From IMG/VR virus record IMGVR_UViG_3300030673_000004, positions 248,001 to 312,000 of that record: a stretch of DNA of 64,000 nucleotides; one strand, 5' to 3'. The position numbers were made by a program, and so were the translations under genes. Source of the DNA: a virus. This document shows positions 17,932 to 26,965 of this stretch, piece by piece. The notes below the pieces were generated by a model. That model was not told where the DNA came from, made no database searches, and saw only the letters and a list, made by a program, of their open reading frames with translations. Each line of letters opens with the position of its first letter. Positions within the stretch are counted from its first letter, which is position 1.

Positions 17932-18275
17932 TGGTGGAGTTGGATGACACGCTTACCTTTGAAGAGATGCGGAATCGTCTTGTAACTTTGCTGCATCCAG
18001 AGTTTGAAGTTGATAATGTATTATCTTCTATTCTAAAAACACATAAAGATCCAGATAGTGATCTAGCCAAGCTGTATCCGTCCTTGCCAAAAACAGCTTC
18101 TCAGTTCTACTTAATCGCTGTTAGCGTGTTAGCTCAGCGCAGACAAGAACACCCAAATGATACTTTAGGTAGTTGGGTAGTTGGCTATCCCTACCGAGAG
18201 GGTACCCGGCGTGCTCGTTTTTTCTTCAAATCTGATATACGTGTTATGCGTATTTTAGGTTTGCTCCAGACTTGA
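17931..18275 (+). CDS. Hypothetical protein
   Basis: A soluble product of 114 residues, coupled to the lipoprotein gene by a TAATG overlap. The N-terminal half is helical and acidic; the C-terminal third is basic (Tyr-Arg and Arg-Arg pairs). No domain recognised. Confidence 0.7.
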   Translation: MVELDDTLTFEEMRNRLVTLLHPEFEVDNVLSSILKTHKDPDSDLAKLYPSLPKTASQFYLIAVSVLAQRRQEHPNDTLGSWVVGYPYREGTRRARFFFKSDIRVMRILGLLQT

Positions 18276-18325
18276 AAATACGTAAATTAACATTGTCCGA
18301 ATCACTTTAGTTCAAGGAGAGAATC

Positions 18326-18517
18326 ATGCCAGTCATTGAAGAAGTTCCGAGTACCAGTCCCGAGTTTGAAGAAATTTCTACTTGGGATGCTGCCAAGATT
18401 TGGGTTAAAGGCCAGATTGCCCGCCTTATTTGGCCCTTGCTTGGAATCTCGGCTGCTGTTATTCTTGTCGTTGGCATGGTGTTTTGGTTGAAGCACCGGA
18501 ATAGTGACGAAGACTAA
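18326..18517 (+). CDS. Small single-pass membrane protein
   Basis: ATG 18326 follows AAGGAGAG. The 63-residue product has an acidic N-terminus and one transmembrane segment near 38-57 (LLGISAAVILVVGMVFWL), then a short charged tail. It belongs to a run of small membrane proteins up to 19891; a holin/spanin-like or envelope role is possible but unproven. Confidence 0.75.
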   Translation: MPVIEEVPSTSPEFEEISTWDAAKIWVKGQIARLIWPLLGISAAVILVVGMVFWLKHRNSDED

Positions 18518-18539
18518 TTTTGCTCACGAGGTCTATGCT

Positions 18540-18893
18540 ATGAGCTATAATACTGTATTCACTTTGCTGTTGGTGGTACTGCTATTTGCATCCAGCTATA
18601 CATTCAGCACAGATAAGACCTGGATGTTTGTTCGAGATGCCAATAAGATGCTTTGTGGCATAAATCTAGCTATTCCTGTGTTGAAAAAATATACAAAAAT
18701 CCAAACAGGTGGTACATGTAACAGCATAGAACTTCCTGTTTGTCAGAATGATACACAGATAGGTCTTCTGGTATTGCCTTGTACTGGACAGCAACGAAAC
18801 GACTGGGAAGCGACTGTAGCTGAGTGGATTTTTGAATATGGTAAAAAGATTCAGCAGTTGAAAGATGCCTATCATGACCAACACCCAGCTTGA
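18540..18893 (+). CDS. Small secreted or membrane-anchored protein
   Basis: I choose ATG 18540, 7 bases past CGAGGT; GTG 18504 would add 12 residues and lacks an SD. The product has 117 residues. The first 20 form a signal peptide or anchor (TVFTLLLVVLLFASSY), so the rest should lie outside the cytoplasm. That part has four Cys that could form two disulphides. Its 3' end overlaps the next gene. Confidence 0.7.
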   Translation: MSYNTVFTLLLVVLLFASSYTFSTDKTWMFVRDANKMLCGINLAIPVLKKYTKIQTGGTCNSIELPVCQNDTQIGLLVLPCTGQQRNDWEATVAEWIFEYGKKIQQLKDAYHDQHPA

Positions 18894-19275
18894 GAAACTG
18901 GATCAGATTGAAGTACAGGATACACTGCTGCTTCGAGACATTGTAGATATTGCTATGGCTAAAGTACAGTCAACATATAAACGTACATGTATTCAGACTT
19001 TGGATGTAAGCGACAGTGGTGTTTGCCGTCTGACCACGAAGATCAGTTTTCAAAAGCAGTCAGGTGCGCAGCTTAGCGTAACAGATACAAATAACTGTGT
19101 GCAGGAGACGAGTTTAATCAGCCGCATTGTTCATAATTGGTTGAGTTTTAATCTCTTGCGTCCCAGCTTTACAATTTACCCTATCTGCTTAAAAGATGAT
19201 ATGGGCGGTAAAGTCAACATCTGCCAGTTTGGTCTATGCTACCTACACTATAAGGATAGCTCATGCCCAATTTAG
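18874..19275 (+). CDS. Hypothetical Cys-containing protein
   Basis: ATG 18874 overlaps the previous gene's end; ATG 18865 in frame is an alternative. About 133 residues, with Cys at spaced positions. It has no clear signal peptide although it sits among membrane proteins. No family recognised. Its stop overlaps the next gene. Confidence 0.65.
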   Translation: MTNTQLEKLDQIEVQDTLLLRDIVDIAMAKVQSTYKRTCIQTLDVSDSGVCRLTTKISFQKQSGAQLSVTDTNNCVQETSLISRIVHNWLSFNLLRPSFTIYPICLKDDMGGKVNICQFGLCYLHYKDSSCPI

Positions 19276-19577
19276 TAAACATACTCCTTATTCTGGTTTT
19301 TGGGTTCGGTGTGTTTTTCCTCGTGCGCCGTATGCGTGTTGACTATCCTCTAGGTATGCTCACACGCAGGCACATTCTGGATGTGACCTTAGGGCTTATT
19401 GGACTTCTGATAGAATCTGTCTATTCAATTCTACAAGTATCTCTTGTTAAGCCTATGCAGGTATATTTGGCTATTGTATTCATACTTTGGGTACTTGACT
19501 GCTACTACTTAAGTTCTTTCCATCGTTTCTTAAACAAACCAATCTTGCCTAAAAGCAAAGATATAAGGAGATTCTAA
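19263..19577 (+). CDS. Multi-pass membrane protein
   Basis: The product has 104 residues with three likely transmembrane segments (about 5-20, 40-58, 66-85) separated by basic loops. It overlaps the preceding gene by 13 bases and the next by one base (TAATG). Function unknown; small size and operon place fit a phage envelope or lysis accessory. Confidence 0.7.
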   Translation: MPNLVNILLILVFGFGVFFLVRRMRVDYPLGMLTRRHILDVTLGLIGLLIESVYSILQVSLVKPMQVYLAIVFILWVLDCYYLSSFHRFLNKPILPKSKDIRRF

Positions 19578-19891
19578 TGATCCTGTTCACCGTTCTTAAT
19601 ACCCTTGGTGCTGCCACAGAGTCAACCATGGAAGAGGCTCCCTCTGTTGTATCTGGTGGTGTAATCTTTTTTCTGCTTCTGCTGCTTGTCAGTGGTGTTG
19701 TTGTCGTAGCCTTTTTTGCTAAGAAGGCTGAGGAGCGTCGGAAGTTGGAACAGGCACGTCGTCTTGTTGCGGAGGAGGCTCAGGCCCGTGCTGTTCGCGT
19801 AGAGATCCGGGGCAGTACACCAGCCGAACGAAACGCTAATCTGCGTGAGAATGTTCGCACTAACTTGTTCGGTGATCACGCGCAGCCTTAA
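19577..19891 (+). CDS. Membrane-anchored coiled-coil protein
   Basis: AAGGAG at 19565-19570 supports ATG 19577. The product has 104 residues: a short N-terminal part, one strong transmembrane segment (about 27-47), then a charged helix rich in Glu/Arg/Ala with heptad spacing. It is the last gene before a terminator. A spanin- or holin-like role could be considered, but no signature residue supports it. Confidence 0.7.
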   Translation: MILFTVLNTLGAATESTMEEAPSVVSGGVIFFLLLLLVSGVVVVAFFAKKAEERRKLEQARRLVAEEAQARAVRVEIRGSTPAERNANLRENVRTNLFGDHAQP

Positions 19892-19912
19892 GTCGTGCTA
19901 ACAGCATAGAAT

Positions 19913-19945
19913 AAAAACCGCTAATGTATTTTAGCGGTTTTTCTT
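19913..19945 (+). terminator. Rho-independent terminator
   Basis: AAAAACCGCTA pairs with TAGCGGTTTTT (11 bases) around an eight-base loop, followed by further T. It closes the membrane-protein operon. Confidence 0.85.
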
Positions 19946-19956
19946 TGTTGATTACA

Positions 19957-20011
19957 TTGACAAGCATACAAAATTAATGTATATTTGTTCTTGTCACCTC
20001 AACAAGGAGTT
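19957..20011 (+). promoter_or_regulatory. Promoter-leader cassette, copy 2
   Basis: TTGACA (19957-19962), 17 bases, TATATT (19980-19985), then the conserved leader to AAGGAG (20004-20009). It differs from copy 1 (722-776) at three positions and from copy 3 (38895-38949, minus) at one. Confidence 0.85.
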
Positions 20012-20015
20012 CAAC

Positions 20016-20282
20016 ATGAGCAAGCTGAAAATGATCATCCGCGATGGACATGCTTACCTGAATAACGATAAAACCACTTTTGAGTGTGCATCGGGAACCT
20101 TGGATATTGTTGGTCCTGACGGCAGGTCGCTCTTTGATTTGACTATTCATGATGATGGGTCGCTGGAGATCAGTGCAAATTCCTGCGTTTGCGTCAACGA
20201 TACTCTCCTTGACGACGGAATCCTCGTGAAGCCACGTGCCGCCAATCACATCATCGTGCGTCGCGAAGTCTACGAAGGTTAA
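20016..20282 (+). CDS. Small hypothetical protein under cassette copy 2
   Basis: ATG 20016 lies 6 bases past AAGGAG. The product has 88 residues, seems all-beta, and is unrelated by eye to the other cassette-driven genes. No motif recognised. Confidence 0.75.
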   Translation: MSKLKMIIRDGHAYLNNDKTTFECASGTLDIVGPDGRSLFDLTIHDDGSLEISANSCVCVNDTLLDDGILVKPRAANHIIVRREVYEG

Positions 20283-20310
20283 CTGTTACAACTCAGAAAG
20301 GGGATTAATC

Positions 20311-20703
20311 ATGCCAGATACTTATGTGATTAAAAACGGTAAACTGTACAATCCAGCAACTAATGAATATGCCATTATCATTACTCGCGGATATGGCAGT
20401 GGTTGGTCCACGTACTGCCGTGATGACGAACGAGAACTTTCCAGGAAGCGCTTGTTCTCACCGGCATTAGCAAAGGCGCTTATTTGTGCAGACAGGCGTG
20501 CCGCTAAACGGGCCTTACTCAGGCTGGATACTGAATTTGGCCGTCATGGTGATTTGCGGTTTCGCGAGCAGATGCTGGAAGATCGTGTCAATAGCCTTTG
20601 TGTTGATTTTGTTAGTGCTGGGTGCATGGTAAAGGTTGAAGAGTATGATGGTAGAGAGACTTATAAGTGCATTCCCTGTGACAATATGCACTACGTCGGG
20701 TAG
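20311..20703 (+). CDS. Hypothetical phage protein
   Basis: ATG 20311 follows AAAGGGGA. The 130-residue product starts with a short beta hairpin and a GYGSGWST segment, followed by an Ala/Arg-rich helix and a basic middle. GYGxGW-type starts recur in small phage proteins of unknown role, from memory of such families. It is co-transcribed with the gene before. Confidence 0.75.
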   Translation: MPDTYVIKNGKLYNPATNEYAIIITRGYGSGWSTYCRDDERELSRKRLFSPALAKALICADRRAAKRALLRLDTEFGRHGDLRFREQMLEDRVNSLCVDFVSAGCMVKVEEYDGRETYKCIPCDNMHYVG

Positions 20704-20732
20704 GCAGACTGACAGAATTGATCCTCAAACAC

Positions 20733-20761
20733 TTGACATGCAAACAAAAGTATACTACCTT
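20733..20761 (+). promoter_or_regulatory. Possible promoter of the EH-motif paralogue cluster
   Basis: TTGACA at 20733-20738 is perfect; at 17 bases the -10 would be TACCTT, which is weak. TATACT lies too close (12 bases). Position before the five-gene cluster supports it. Confidence 0.5.
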
Positions 20762-20787
20762 ATCAGAGTCACCTTTAAGGAGTTTTG

Positions 20788-21729
20788 ATGTCAACGACGT
20801 ATGCCAATTTCTGCCAGCAACTTGAAGAGAATTTTGCACAGCATCATTTGTCAAGTAAATTGCATCGTGTTTTTCGTGACAGCCGATTCCCTAATAGATT
20901 TTTTATCCTGTCCGCCATCGGCCCTGGCTGTGGTGATAATAACTACCCGGTTATTAAAACTCTAGAATTACAAACACAGCAGTACATCCACAGTTGTTGG
21001 GGTGCTAGATTAAGTTCTGAGTACATCTATGTTGACCTAATAGAGACAACAAGCACAGAGATGATCATTGATGATATTGAAAATATCCCGGTAGATACAT
21101 TTTTGTCTCTAGACGATGCTGCTGTATTTCGTATTGAGCGCTCCTGTTCAGATACACAGCTACTGCAGCTTTTAACACACTTTGCTGATGAGTCTGGCAC
21201 AAAACTGATACATGTGACACGGGATAGCTTTGTGTTCTACGACACATCTGTAGCGTTATCGCCTACGTATTTATGCGCTAGTTCAGATAACCGACACACA
21301 AACGGGTCAAGAGCAAACGGGTATGCTCAAGGCATCTTAGGTACCCTTCTTGAAGAATTTACCGACTGTGCCAACATGATGGTACGTGCTAACATTATGG
21401 CTGCAACAGATGAACAACAGCCTCGCCACTGCTCAGGCATAGCAAGACTACCTTTGTTTACTCTTAGGATAGTACCACCTGAGCATTGGCGTCGTTTTAG
21501 CCCTGTTGTGTTTAACGCAAATTACAAGGAAACAGCCTCCTTTAATTGGCAGGTAGCAAATCTGCTAGCTTCTTATTTAACGGAACAAGAGCATATTACA
21601 CTTCTTCGTATCTTGCAGAAAGAGACGCAAGAACAACCAAGCCCAGAAATCCAAACACTGCTACAAAAAGTCTTTCCTACCTTTGCACCGGATTCGGGGC
21701 TATGCTGTCAACCGCCGATTCAAGCTTAG
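20788..21729 (+). CDS. EH-motif paralogue A
   Basis: ATG 20788 lies 5 bases past AAGGAG. Of 313 residues, the last 60 carry the module shared by five consecutive genes: LASYLTEQEHITLLRILQ, a spacer, then LLQKVFP. The N-terminal 240 residues have no known domain and differ from those of the other copies. No membrane segments. Tandem divergence from a common ancestor is the simplest explanation. Function unknown. Confidence 0.8.
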   Translation: MSTTYANFCQQLEENFAQHHLSSKLHRVFRDSRFPNRFFILSAIGPGCGDNNYPVIKTLELQTQQYIHSCWGARLSSEYIYVDLIETTSTEMIIDDIENIPVDTFLSLDDAAVFRIERSCSDTQLLQLLTHFADESGTKLIHVTRDSFVFYDTSVALSPTYLCASSDNRHTNGSRANGYAQGILGTLLEEFTDCANMMVRANIMAATDEQQPRHCSGIARLPLFTLRIVPPEHWRRFSPVVFNANYKETASFNWQVANLLASYLTEQEHITLLRILQKETQEQPSPEIQTLLQKVFPTFAPDSGLCCQPPIQA

Positions 21730-21755
21730 TAATCTATACTTAGGAGCCATAGAAC

Positions 21756-22589
21756 GTGTCTCTTGCAACATCACTAAATACATTTAATGCCTTGGTCCTT
21801 AGATATGACCCACGCCATGTATTGTACCCTAAGACGGCTAAATGGGCTCCTATTGTTCGGTATATTTTTGCCCGACTAGAACAAAATCTTGGGGAAGCTG
21901 CACGTGATTACTGCGATTTTCGTGTATTCTTTCCGGGCAAAGAAACATGCAATGAGTGCCGTTCTGCCTCTACCCAGCACATGATTAGCAACAGATTCAT
22001 GCATGATAATAATCTCAACTGTGATAAGTATCACTTCTTAATCAGTCAACGAATTTCTGATACACCCGATACTTATATTGAAGAGTTAGCTCTTGCTGTT
22101 GTGCAGATATTTCATGAGTTTGCGGAGCACGCACGTCTATTCCAAAATAGTAGTTCACGCAGCCATATAATGTATACTACTCAACAGCTACAAGATGCCC
22201 AAAAGCTTCAGGATAAGCTGACAGATGTTACATATTTGATAAGACATCGGCGTTATACTACAGATATCTGGTTTAAGATACCAGCGAGTGTGCCGTCTAA
22301 GCTGTTTCGTTTTCTTTCTGCTATTTGTGATCCTAATGCAACAGAATTACCAACACCAGAGCAGCGCTGGAGTAGTCCCCGAAGTGAGTCTGAATTCGCA
22401 TATCCATTAGCTGAGTATTTGGCACGCAATGTCTCTGATGAGGAGCATCGTATTCTTTTAGAGGCTCTTGTTGCGTTCAAGGGGACTCTTGTTGCGTTCA
22501 CGGGGACACGCTCAAGGACTGCCAGGAGCGCCTATGCGACATGTGACACACTAATAAAAAAGATTTGCCCTCAAGGGGCGTCAGCTTAA
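21756..22589 (+). CDS. EH-motif paralogue B
   Basis: GTG 21756 follows TAGGAG with 9-base spacing. The product has 277 residues; the shared C-terminal module reads LAEYLARNVSDEEHRILLEAL and then LIKKICP. An insert near residues 245-255 contains a short internal duplication (GTLVAFKGTLVAFTGT-like). The N-terminal part has two Cys near residues 65-68 and long helices. Unknown function. Confidence 0.8.
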   Translation: MSLATSLNTFNALVLRYDPRHVLYPKTAKWAPIVRYIFARLEQNLGEAARDYCDFRVFFPGKETCNECRSASTQHMISNRFMHDNNLNCDKYHFLISQRISDTPDTYIEELALAVVQIFHEFAEHARLFQNSSSRSHIMYTTQQLQDAQKLQDKLTDVTYLIRHRRYTTDIWFKIPASVPSKLFRFLSAICDPNATELPTPEQRWSSPRSESEFAYPLAEYLARNVSDEEHRILLEALVAFKGTLVAFTGTRSRTARSAYATCDTLIKKICPQGASA

Positions 22590-22592
22590 ACC

Positions 22593-23561
22593 ATGCCATC
22601 ACTGCGAAACCAGATAAATAGTGACATATTGGATCTCAAGCATGCTATCAACGACATGCTTGAAGTTGAGGAATATCTTGATTCTGGCAGTGTCTCCATA
22701 CGCAACACAATATGTTATTGCCCTGCTGTTGATAATTTTACATTTGAGGATTCGGATTGTTTAGAGTTTCGAGCCGTTTTGCACATAACTTCATCCATGC
22801 GTTTGACTGGTGCTGTTATTGATAAAATAGCAAAGCTCGTCCATGCCAAACTTCCCTATCTTGCTGTACTGCTTCCAACAGTACTGGGTCCCACAAATAT
22901 TGAGATAAAACTTAGAGGATTCAGCTCAGAGAACACCCTACCTTTGATGGGTTTTTGGCTACCACCTCTGAATACTCTAGCAGACCAGCTACAACAAGAG
23001 ATTACAGACGCACAACTGGATGTAGACGTATGGGGTCTGGATAAATGTGTTGATTGTATTCAAGTTTATATAGCGTATGATCATAGCTATGATCAAGATC
23101 AGTTAACTGCTGTATTTGACGCATGCTTTGATTTATACGGCCATTCTTGTGGTATCACATATAGGCAACAACAGGTACGAGTAACTACAGAACAAGGTAA
23201 TCAAAAAGCCTCATCTATTGTTATGATCTATTATGGCTCTATAGATGACTATACAGGCGAGCGGCCTCTACTGTGGCCGTTAGATCCCATGCATTGGAAA
23301 AAACAAGGCTATGTGTACTCTGTCACAAACGGAGCAACCCCGGTTGATTTTGAATACGCGGACCGAACAGGGGCGTCTTATGAGGTAGCTGAGTACTTAG
23401 CTGACCATTTGGATAGAGACGAGCATATTCTCCTGGTTCAGGCTTTGGCTTTTGCTAAGTCACATACCCCAGCAGGGCTAGAACTAAAAATGCAACAGCT
23501 TATCGACAAAGTATGTCCACCTAGCCAACCGAGCAAACAGTTGACAACGACTCAAATTTAA
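22593..23561 (+). CDS. EH-motif paralogue C
   Basis: ATG 22593 lies 3 bases past the previous stop. The product has 322 residues. The C-terminal module reads VAEYLADHLDRDEHILLVQAL and then LIDKVCP, closest to paralogue B. The N-terminal 230 residues look mixed alpha/beta. A promoter -35 for the next gene lies inside its last codons. Confidence 0.8.
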   Translation: MPSLRNQINSDILDLKHAINDMLEVEEYLDSGSVSIRNTICYCPAVDNFTFEDSDCLEFRAVLHITSSMRLTGAVIDKIAKLVHAKLPYLAVLLPTVLGPTNIEIKLRGFSSENTLPLMGFWLPPLNTLADQLQQEITDAQLDVDVWGLDKCVDCIQVYIAYDHSYDQDQLTAVFDACFDLYGHSCGITYRQQQVRVTTEQGNQKASSIVMIYYGSIDDYTGERPLLWPLDPMHWKKQGYVYSVTNGATPVDFEYADRTGASYEVAEYLADHLDRDEHILLVQALAFAKSHTPAGLELKMQQLIDKVCPPSQPSKQLTTTQI

Positions 23562-23569
23562 TGTATCTT
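23541..23569 (+). promoter_or_regulatory. Internal promoter in the paralogue cluster
   Basis: TTGACA (23541-23546), 17 bases, TATCTT (23564-23569). The -35 lies within the 3' end of paralogue C. It should allow D and E to be expressed apart from A-C. Confidence 0.75.
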
Positions 23570-23588
23570 TCCAATTAAAGGGGATACC

Positions 23589-24323
23589 GTGCCTATAACG
23601 TTACAGGACATTAACAAAGTACGCCTTGAGTTGGATGATGAAGTACCTGATTGTATTCTTCGCTGGGCGTTGCATGTAATTGAAGACATAAGTTACGCTC
23701 TAGGGATGTCTTTTACTGTTTCCTTAACCCGAAAATCGTTTGATGACCTAGAATTCAAGCTAGATGCAGACTTTACAGCAGTTTCTACTCAAACACTCTT
23801 GACGACGATTGAAAGAACGCCGGGGTATAGTCCTCTCCTACCGGGGGTTATTAACAGCACATACACTAACAGTCACATCCTGCTCCGGTTTTATACATAT
23901 ACGACATGGCAGGCTTTAGCAACTAACCAAGAGCTTATCCCCTTTGCAGAGCGCCGGTTACAAGCAGAGTTACAGCCAGAAACGGACACACAAAAGACAG
24001 TATTTAATTTAGCAGAAGCCTTGGCATCAGATCTTACACTTGACGAGCATAAAGCCCTGATGCTACTGATACCCCATTCTGTAAGTACCTGCTTAGAGAG
24101 ACTACGTCGCGCTACACTTCAGCGTGAGTCGGCCCAGTATCGTAATCTAGCCGTTGTAGCTCGGTCAGCGGAGACGATGGTACAAGAAGAGACTACGTGG
24201 CTATCTGAGAATTTTGATAGTCTACAGTCTGTGTATGAAAAAATAGTACCAGGCTCGCAAGAACCACCTGTTTTCGCAGTTGCTAGAAGTGTACTGGCAC
24301 GTACAGCACAGGCGGCAGTATGA
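23589..24323 (+). CDS. EH-motif paralogue D
   Basis: GTG 23589 follows AAAGGGGA. The product has 244 residues, the shortest of the five. Module: LAEALASDLTLDEHKALMLLI, then an unusually long helical spacer and VYEKIVP. Its module is closest to E, and both share a promoter. Coupled to E by ATGA. Confidence 0.8.
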   Translation: MPITLQDINKVRLELDDEVPDCILRWALHVIEDISYALGMSFTVSLTRKSFDDLEFKLDADFTAVSTQTLLTTIERTPGYSPLLPGVINSTYTNSHILLRFYTYTTWQALATNQELIPFAERRLQAELQPETDTQKTVFNLAEALASDLTLDEHKALMLLIPHSVSTCLERLRRATLQRESAQYRNLAVVARSAETMVQEETTWLSENFDSLQSVYEKIVPGSQEPPVFAVARSVLARTAQAAV

Positions 24324-25375
24324 GCGCGAACAAAGAATCTTTTAGACAGGCACTGGCGGAGACGCAAAATATTCATGATGAGACAATGCACATGTATCGC
24401 TGTTTTGTCCTGCATGCCTTGTATGATGTCTATGAGACAGACCCGCGATTAGAGAGTATGAATCTGAGCGTATCTGTCACGGGACAAATACTATCAGATA
24501 CCTGTTCAATAACATTAAGAATAATTGATGATTCCCTAGGTCCTGTTCAACTTGCTTTGCAACCTAGTGTTGGCCTACACGTTGCACATAGACTAAACAT
24601 GATCACAGACCCAGATATCCGGGTTCGTGTACAAACACAAAGAGCTACATTCGTAGCTACCTTGACTACATGCGCCTTTTATCGAATCATGGGGCATCAG
24701 CACGTTAAAGACTACTGTAACGAATTAGTTACTTTGTTAGCAGATACACAAGATAGTAACCCTGTCGCAAGGGAGTCCTGTCTTGAAGTAGCGTTACAGC
24801 AGATTCCAGCAGAAATCCTATTTGCTGAGGCTCTAGCTCGAACAATTACACTGGAAGAGCATAAAACACTCATAGGTTCATTAGATCTCTGTAAAGCTCT
24901 TTTAGATATCTGTGTTCGTGAGCAGGGAGTTGTTACATTTAATACAAGCGTAGAACACCGCACTAGATGTGCAGAGGTGATAAAGACGCTAGATACCATT
25001 CGGGCAAAAGTAGCACCTAATTTAGATGTGACGGACGTAGTACATCCTGTGGATTCTGCTATTCTAATAGAGTCCTCACTGCCTGTGCAGCCTCAGCCAT
25101 CTAACGGAACAGGCTTGCTAGCTCAGATAGATAGAGAAGTTTTGGCCGACTTGCGTGCAGCAGCAGAAAACAGGCAAGCTCAAACACCGGGAGATACTAT
25201 TGACATTGCATTACCAGATTTAGATGAGCTACCTGTCGCAGAAGCTAGGCAAGAATGTTCCGTAGCTGAAACTGATAATGCTTCTGATTGTAGCTTTACA
25301 GATTACCGAAGATTTCAAGAGCGTATCCGTGCATACCTTGGACACTTCCTAAGGAGATCAAATGAATCCCATTGA
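24320..25375 (+). CDS. EH-motif paralogue E
   Basis: ATG 24320 overlaps the previous stop (ATGA). The product has 351 residues. The module FAEALARTITLEEHKTLIGSL ... IRAKVAP is internal here (about residues 170-235), because a Pro/Ala/Asp-rich tail of about 115 residues follows. That tail is absent from A-D. Function unknown. Confidence 0.8.
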   Translation: MSANKESFRQALAETQNIHDETMHMYRCFVLHALYDVYETDPRLESMNLSVSVTGQILSDTCSITLRIIDDSLGPVQLALQPSVGLHVAHRLNMITDPDIRVRVQTQRATFVATLTTCAFYRIMGHQHVKDYCNELVTLLADTQDSNPVARESCLEVALQQIPAEILFAEALARTITLEEHKTLIGSLDLCKALLDICVREQGVVTFNTSVEHRTRCAEVIKTLDTIRAKVAPNLDVTDVVHPVDSAILIESSLPVQPQPSNGTGLLAQIDREVLADLRAAAENRQAQTPGDTIDIALPDLDELPVAEARQECSVAETDNASDCSFTDYRRFQERIRAYLGHFLRRSNESH

Positions 25376-25586
25376 TGCTTGGAAAGTTTTTTCTAATCTG
25401 GAGGACTACCGTGTGAAATTAAACTCACCGCTAGACTGCCATAAGTGCTTCAACGAAGCCAAGGTTCCTGTTGTTTTCATGCTCGTCTGTCCTATTTGCG
25501 GTAATAAAAGATGTCCCCATGCAAGTGATCATACTCTTGCTTGTACAGGCAGTAATGAACCAAACCAACCAGGAAGTGTTTACTGA
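25362..25586 (+). CDS. Small zinc-ribbon phage protein
   Basis: AAGGAG leads to ATG 25362, which overlaps the end of paralogue E by 14 bases. The 74-residue product has CHKC near residue 26, then CPICGNKRCPHASDH and CTGSNEPNQPGS. The CxxCGNKRCPxAxxH...CTGSNExGQ pattern is widespread in small phage proteins and should bind zinc. Role unknown. Coupled to the next gene by TGATG. Confidence 0.8.
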   Translation: MNPIDAWKVFSNLEDYRVKLNSPLDCHKCFNEAKVPVVFMLVCPICGNKRCPHASDHTLACTGSNEPNQPGSVY

Positions 25587-26149
25587 TGTCACAACATATC
25601 AAAGCTGTTCGTATTGTCCGTGGTGCTTTTACAGCAAAAGAGTATCCCTTAATTTCATCTATACACAATCATGCTGTCCTAATCAGCAGTCGTTTGGCAG
25701 CACCACCAAATAACAAGGTAGAGTTGGATAAAGAAACTTGGTGGATTTTTTCTAGAAACCACAAAGACTACATCAGGTATAAGGTTCCCTATACTGCAGT
25801 AGATGCTGCTCCGTTTTATCGCTTAGGAATCTTTGTAGATGACCCCGACTATGATATTGCCCAGGACCCTGTTTTTACAGAGTTACAAAGTTTTTTGCGC
25901 TATGTTGCACATATCAAACATATGGATATAGCAGAACACTCACGCATCTATCGCGATTCCCTAAACAGATTGAAGGAACTTAGCGATATCAATAGAACTC
26001 AAACTGATATGCTTGATGAAATTGATACATTCTTACCATCCGTAGGTAGCGGGCCAAAGACAGAACGGCAGCAAATAACTGTTCAGGAAAGAACTCAACA
26101 TCTGCAGGAGCTAGTAGATTGTTTGAGCGCTATGGATGATGCCGTATGA
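25586..26149 (+). CDS. Hypothetical helical protein
   Basis: ATG overlaps the previous stop. The product has 187 residues; the second half is a long charged helix with probable coiled coil (about 105-185). No known domain. Coupled to the next gene by ATGA. Confidence 0.75.
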   Translation: MSQHIKAVRIVRGAFTAKEYPLISSIHNHAVLISSRLAAPPNNKVELDKETWWIFSRNHKDYIRYKVPYTAVDAAPFYRLGIFVDDPDYDIAQDPVFTELQSFLRYVAHIKHMDIAEHSRIYRDSLNRLKELSDINRTQTDMLDEIDTFLPSVGSGPKTERQQITVQERTQHLQELVDCLSAMDDAV

Positions 26150-26457
26150 AAATTCTAGGCTATGATATCAACCCCGATGGTTGCGATAGTGCTACATGTT
26201 TTGTTAAGCACAGGCAACTAGATGGTGCAGATAAACCCTGTACGTGTTTGCCTCATGTAGATGTCGCTACTCGTAAAAAGATCATCACACGCTTAAACAA
26301 CTACAGATCGTTAGACGACGAGTCTCTGCCTATTCCGCAGGATGGGCAGATTGCCTGGACATCTACATGTCCTATTTGTGGCAACTCTGTGTGGAATGTT
26401 CCCGGTGCTGGTCATATCTGCGATACGCCAAACTGCCCTCACTCAAATATAGGCTAA
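26146..26457 (+). CDS. Small zinc-finger protein
   Basis: ATG overlaps the previous stop. The product has 103 residues with an early CTC/Cys-His group (TCFVKH, CTCLPH) and a C-terminal zinc ribbon CPICG with CDTPNCPH. The CPICGN element resembles that of the 25362 gene. Probably a zinc-binding phage accessory protein. Confidence 0.75.
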   Translation: MKILGYDINPDGCDSATCFVKHRQLDGADKPCTCLPHVDVATRKKIITRLNNYRSLDDESLPIPQDGQIAWTSTCPICGNSVWNVPGAGHICDTPNCPHSNIG

Positions 26458-26459
26458 CT

Positions 26460-26753
26460 ATGCAAAAATGGATATCAGCGTGTATACAGGCTATCAAAGA
26501 TAGTTTACATAGCATCTTCGGAATAGGTTCGCACGAGTTTAACGAAGATGCTACATTTACAAATGATTTACGCTGGCGTTTTTGTGAACGTCCTGGCTGC
26601 TACCGCATTGAAGTTACTACAGATCCAGTAGAACACCAAAACCCAACTTGGTTAGAACGTGAGGCTGGGATTCGTAAACTACGTCTAATTGAGTCTGAGA
26701 TGCGCCGAGAAATGAGCAAAAAAGACCTTGTAAAAACACCCAAAATGCTGTAA
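26460..26753 (+). CDS. Hypothetical protein
   Basis: I start at ATG 26460, two bases past the previous stop; longer frames would overlap the zinc-finger gene deeply. The product has 97 residues, with an amphipathic N-terminal helix and a basic tail. No domain recognised. Confidence 0.65.
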   Translation: MQKWISACIQAIKDSLHSIFGIGSHEFNEDATFTNDLRWRFCERPGCYRIEVTTDPVEHQNPTWLEREAGIRKLRLIESEMRREMSKKDLVKTPKML

Positions 26754-26762
26754 TTTTCTACA

Positions 26763-26957
26763 ATGCTTTTTACGCACCTAAAAGAATTCTTGGTGGCACG
26801 ACAGCACATGGACCCAAGAGAGCTAGAGTTTCTGTCACTCAAGCATGCTCATGAGCGTGGCATTGTTTGGTTTGCTATTCATGCAACACAGACTCTTTTA
26901 GTTATTGGGCTTGTTGTTGTTGTCATTTTCAATGTTTTTCGCGTAATACTGCGCTAA
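26763..26957 (+). CDS. Small membrane protein
   Basis: The 64-residue product has a charged first half with His residues and one transmembrane segment (about 41-60, TLLVIGLVVVVIFNVF). The SD is poor. Function unknown. Confidence 0.65.
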   Translation: MLFTHLKEFLVARQHMDPRELEFLSLKHAHERGIVWFAIHATQTLLVIGLVVVVIFNVFRVILR

Positions 26958-26965
26958 AGGATTTC

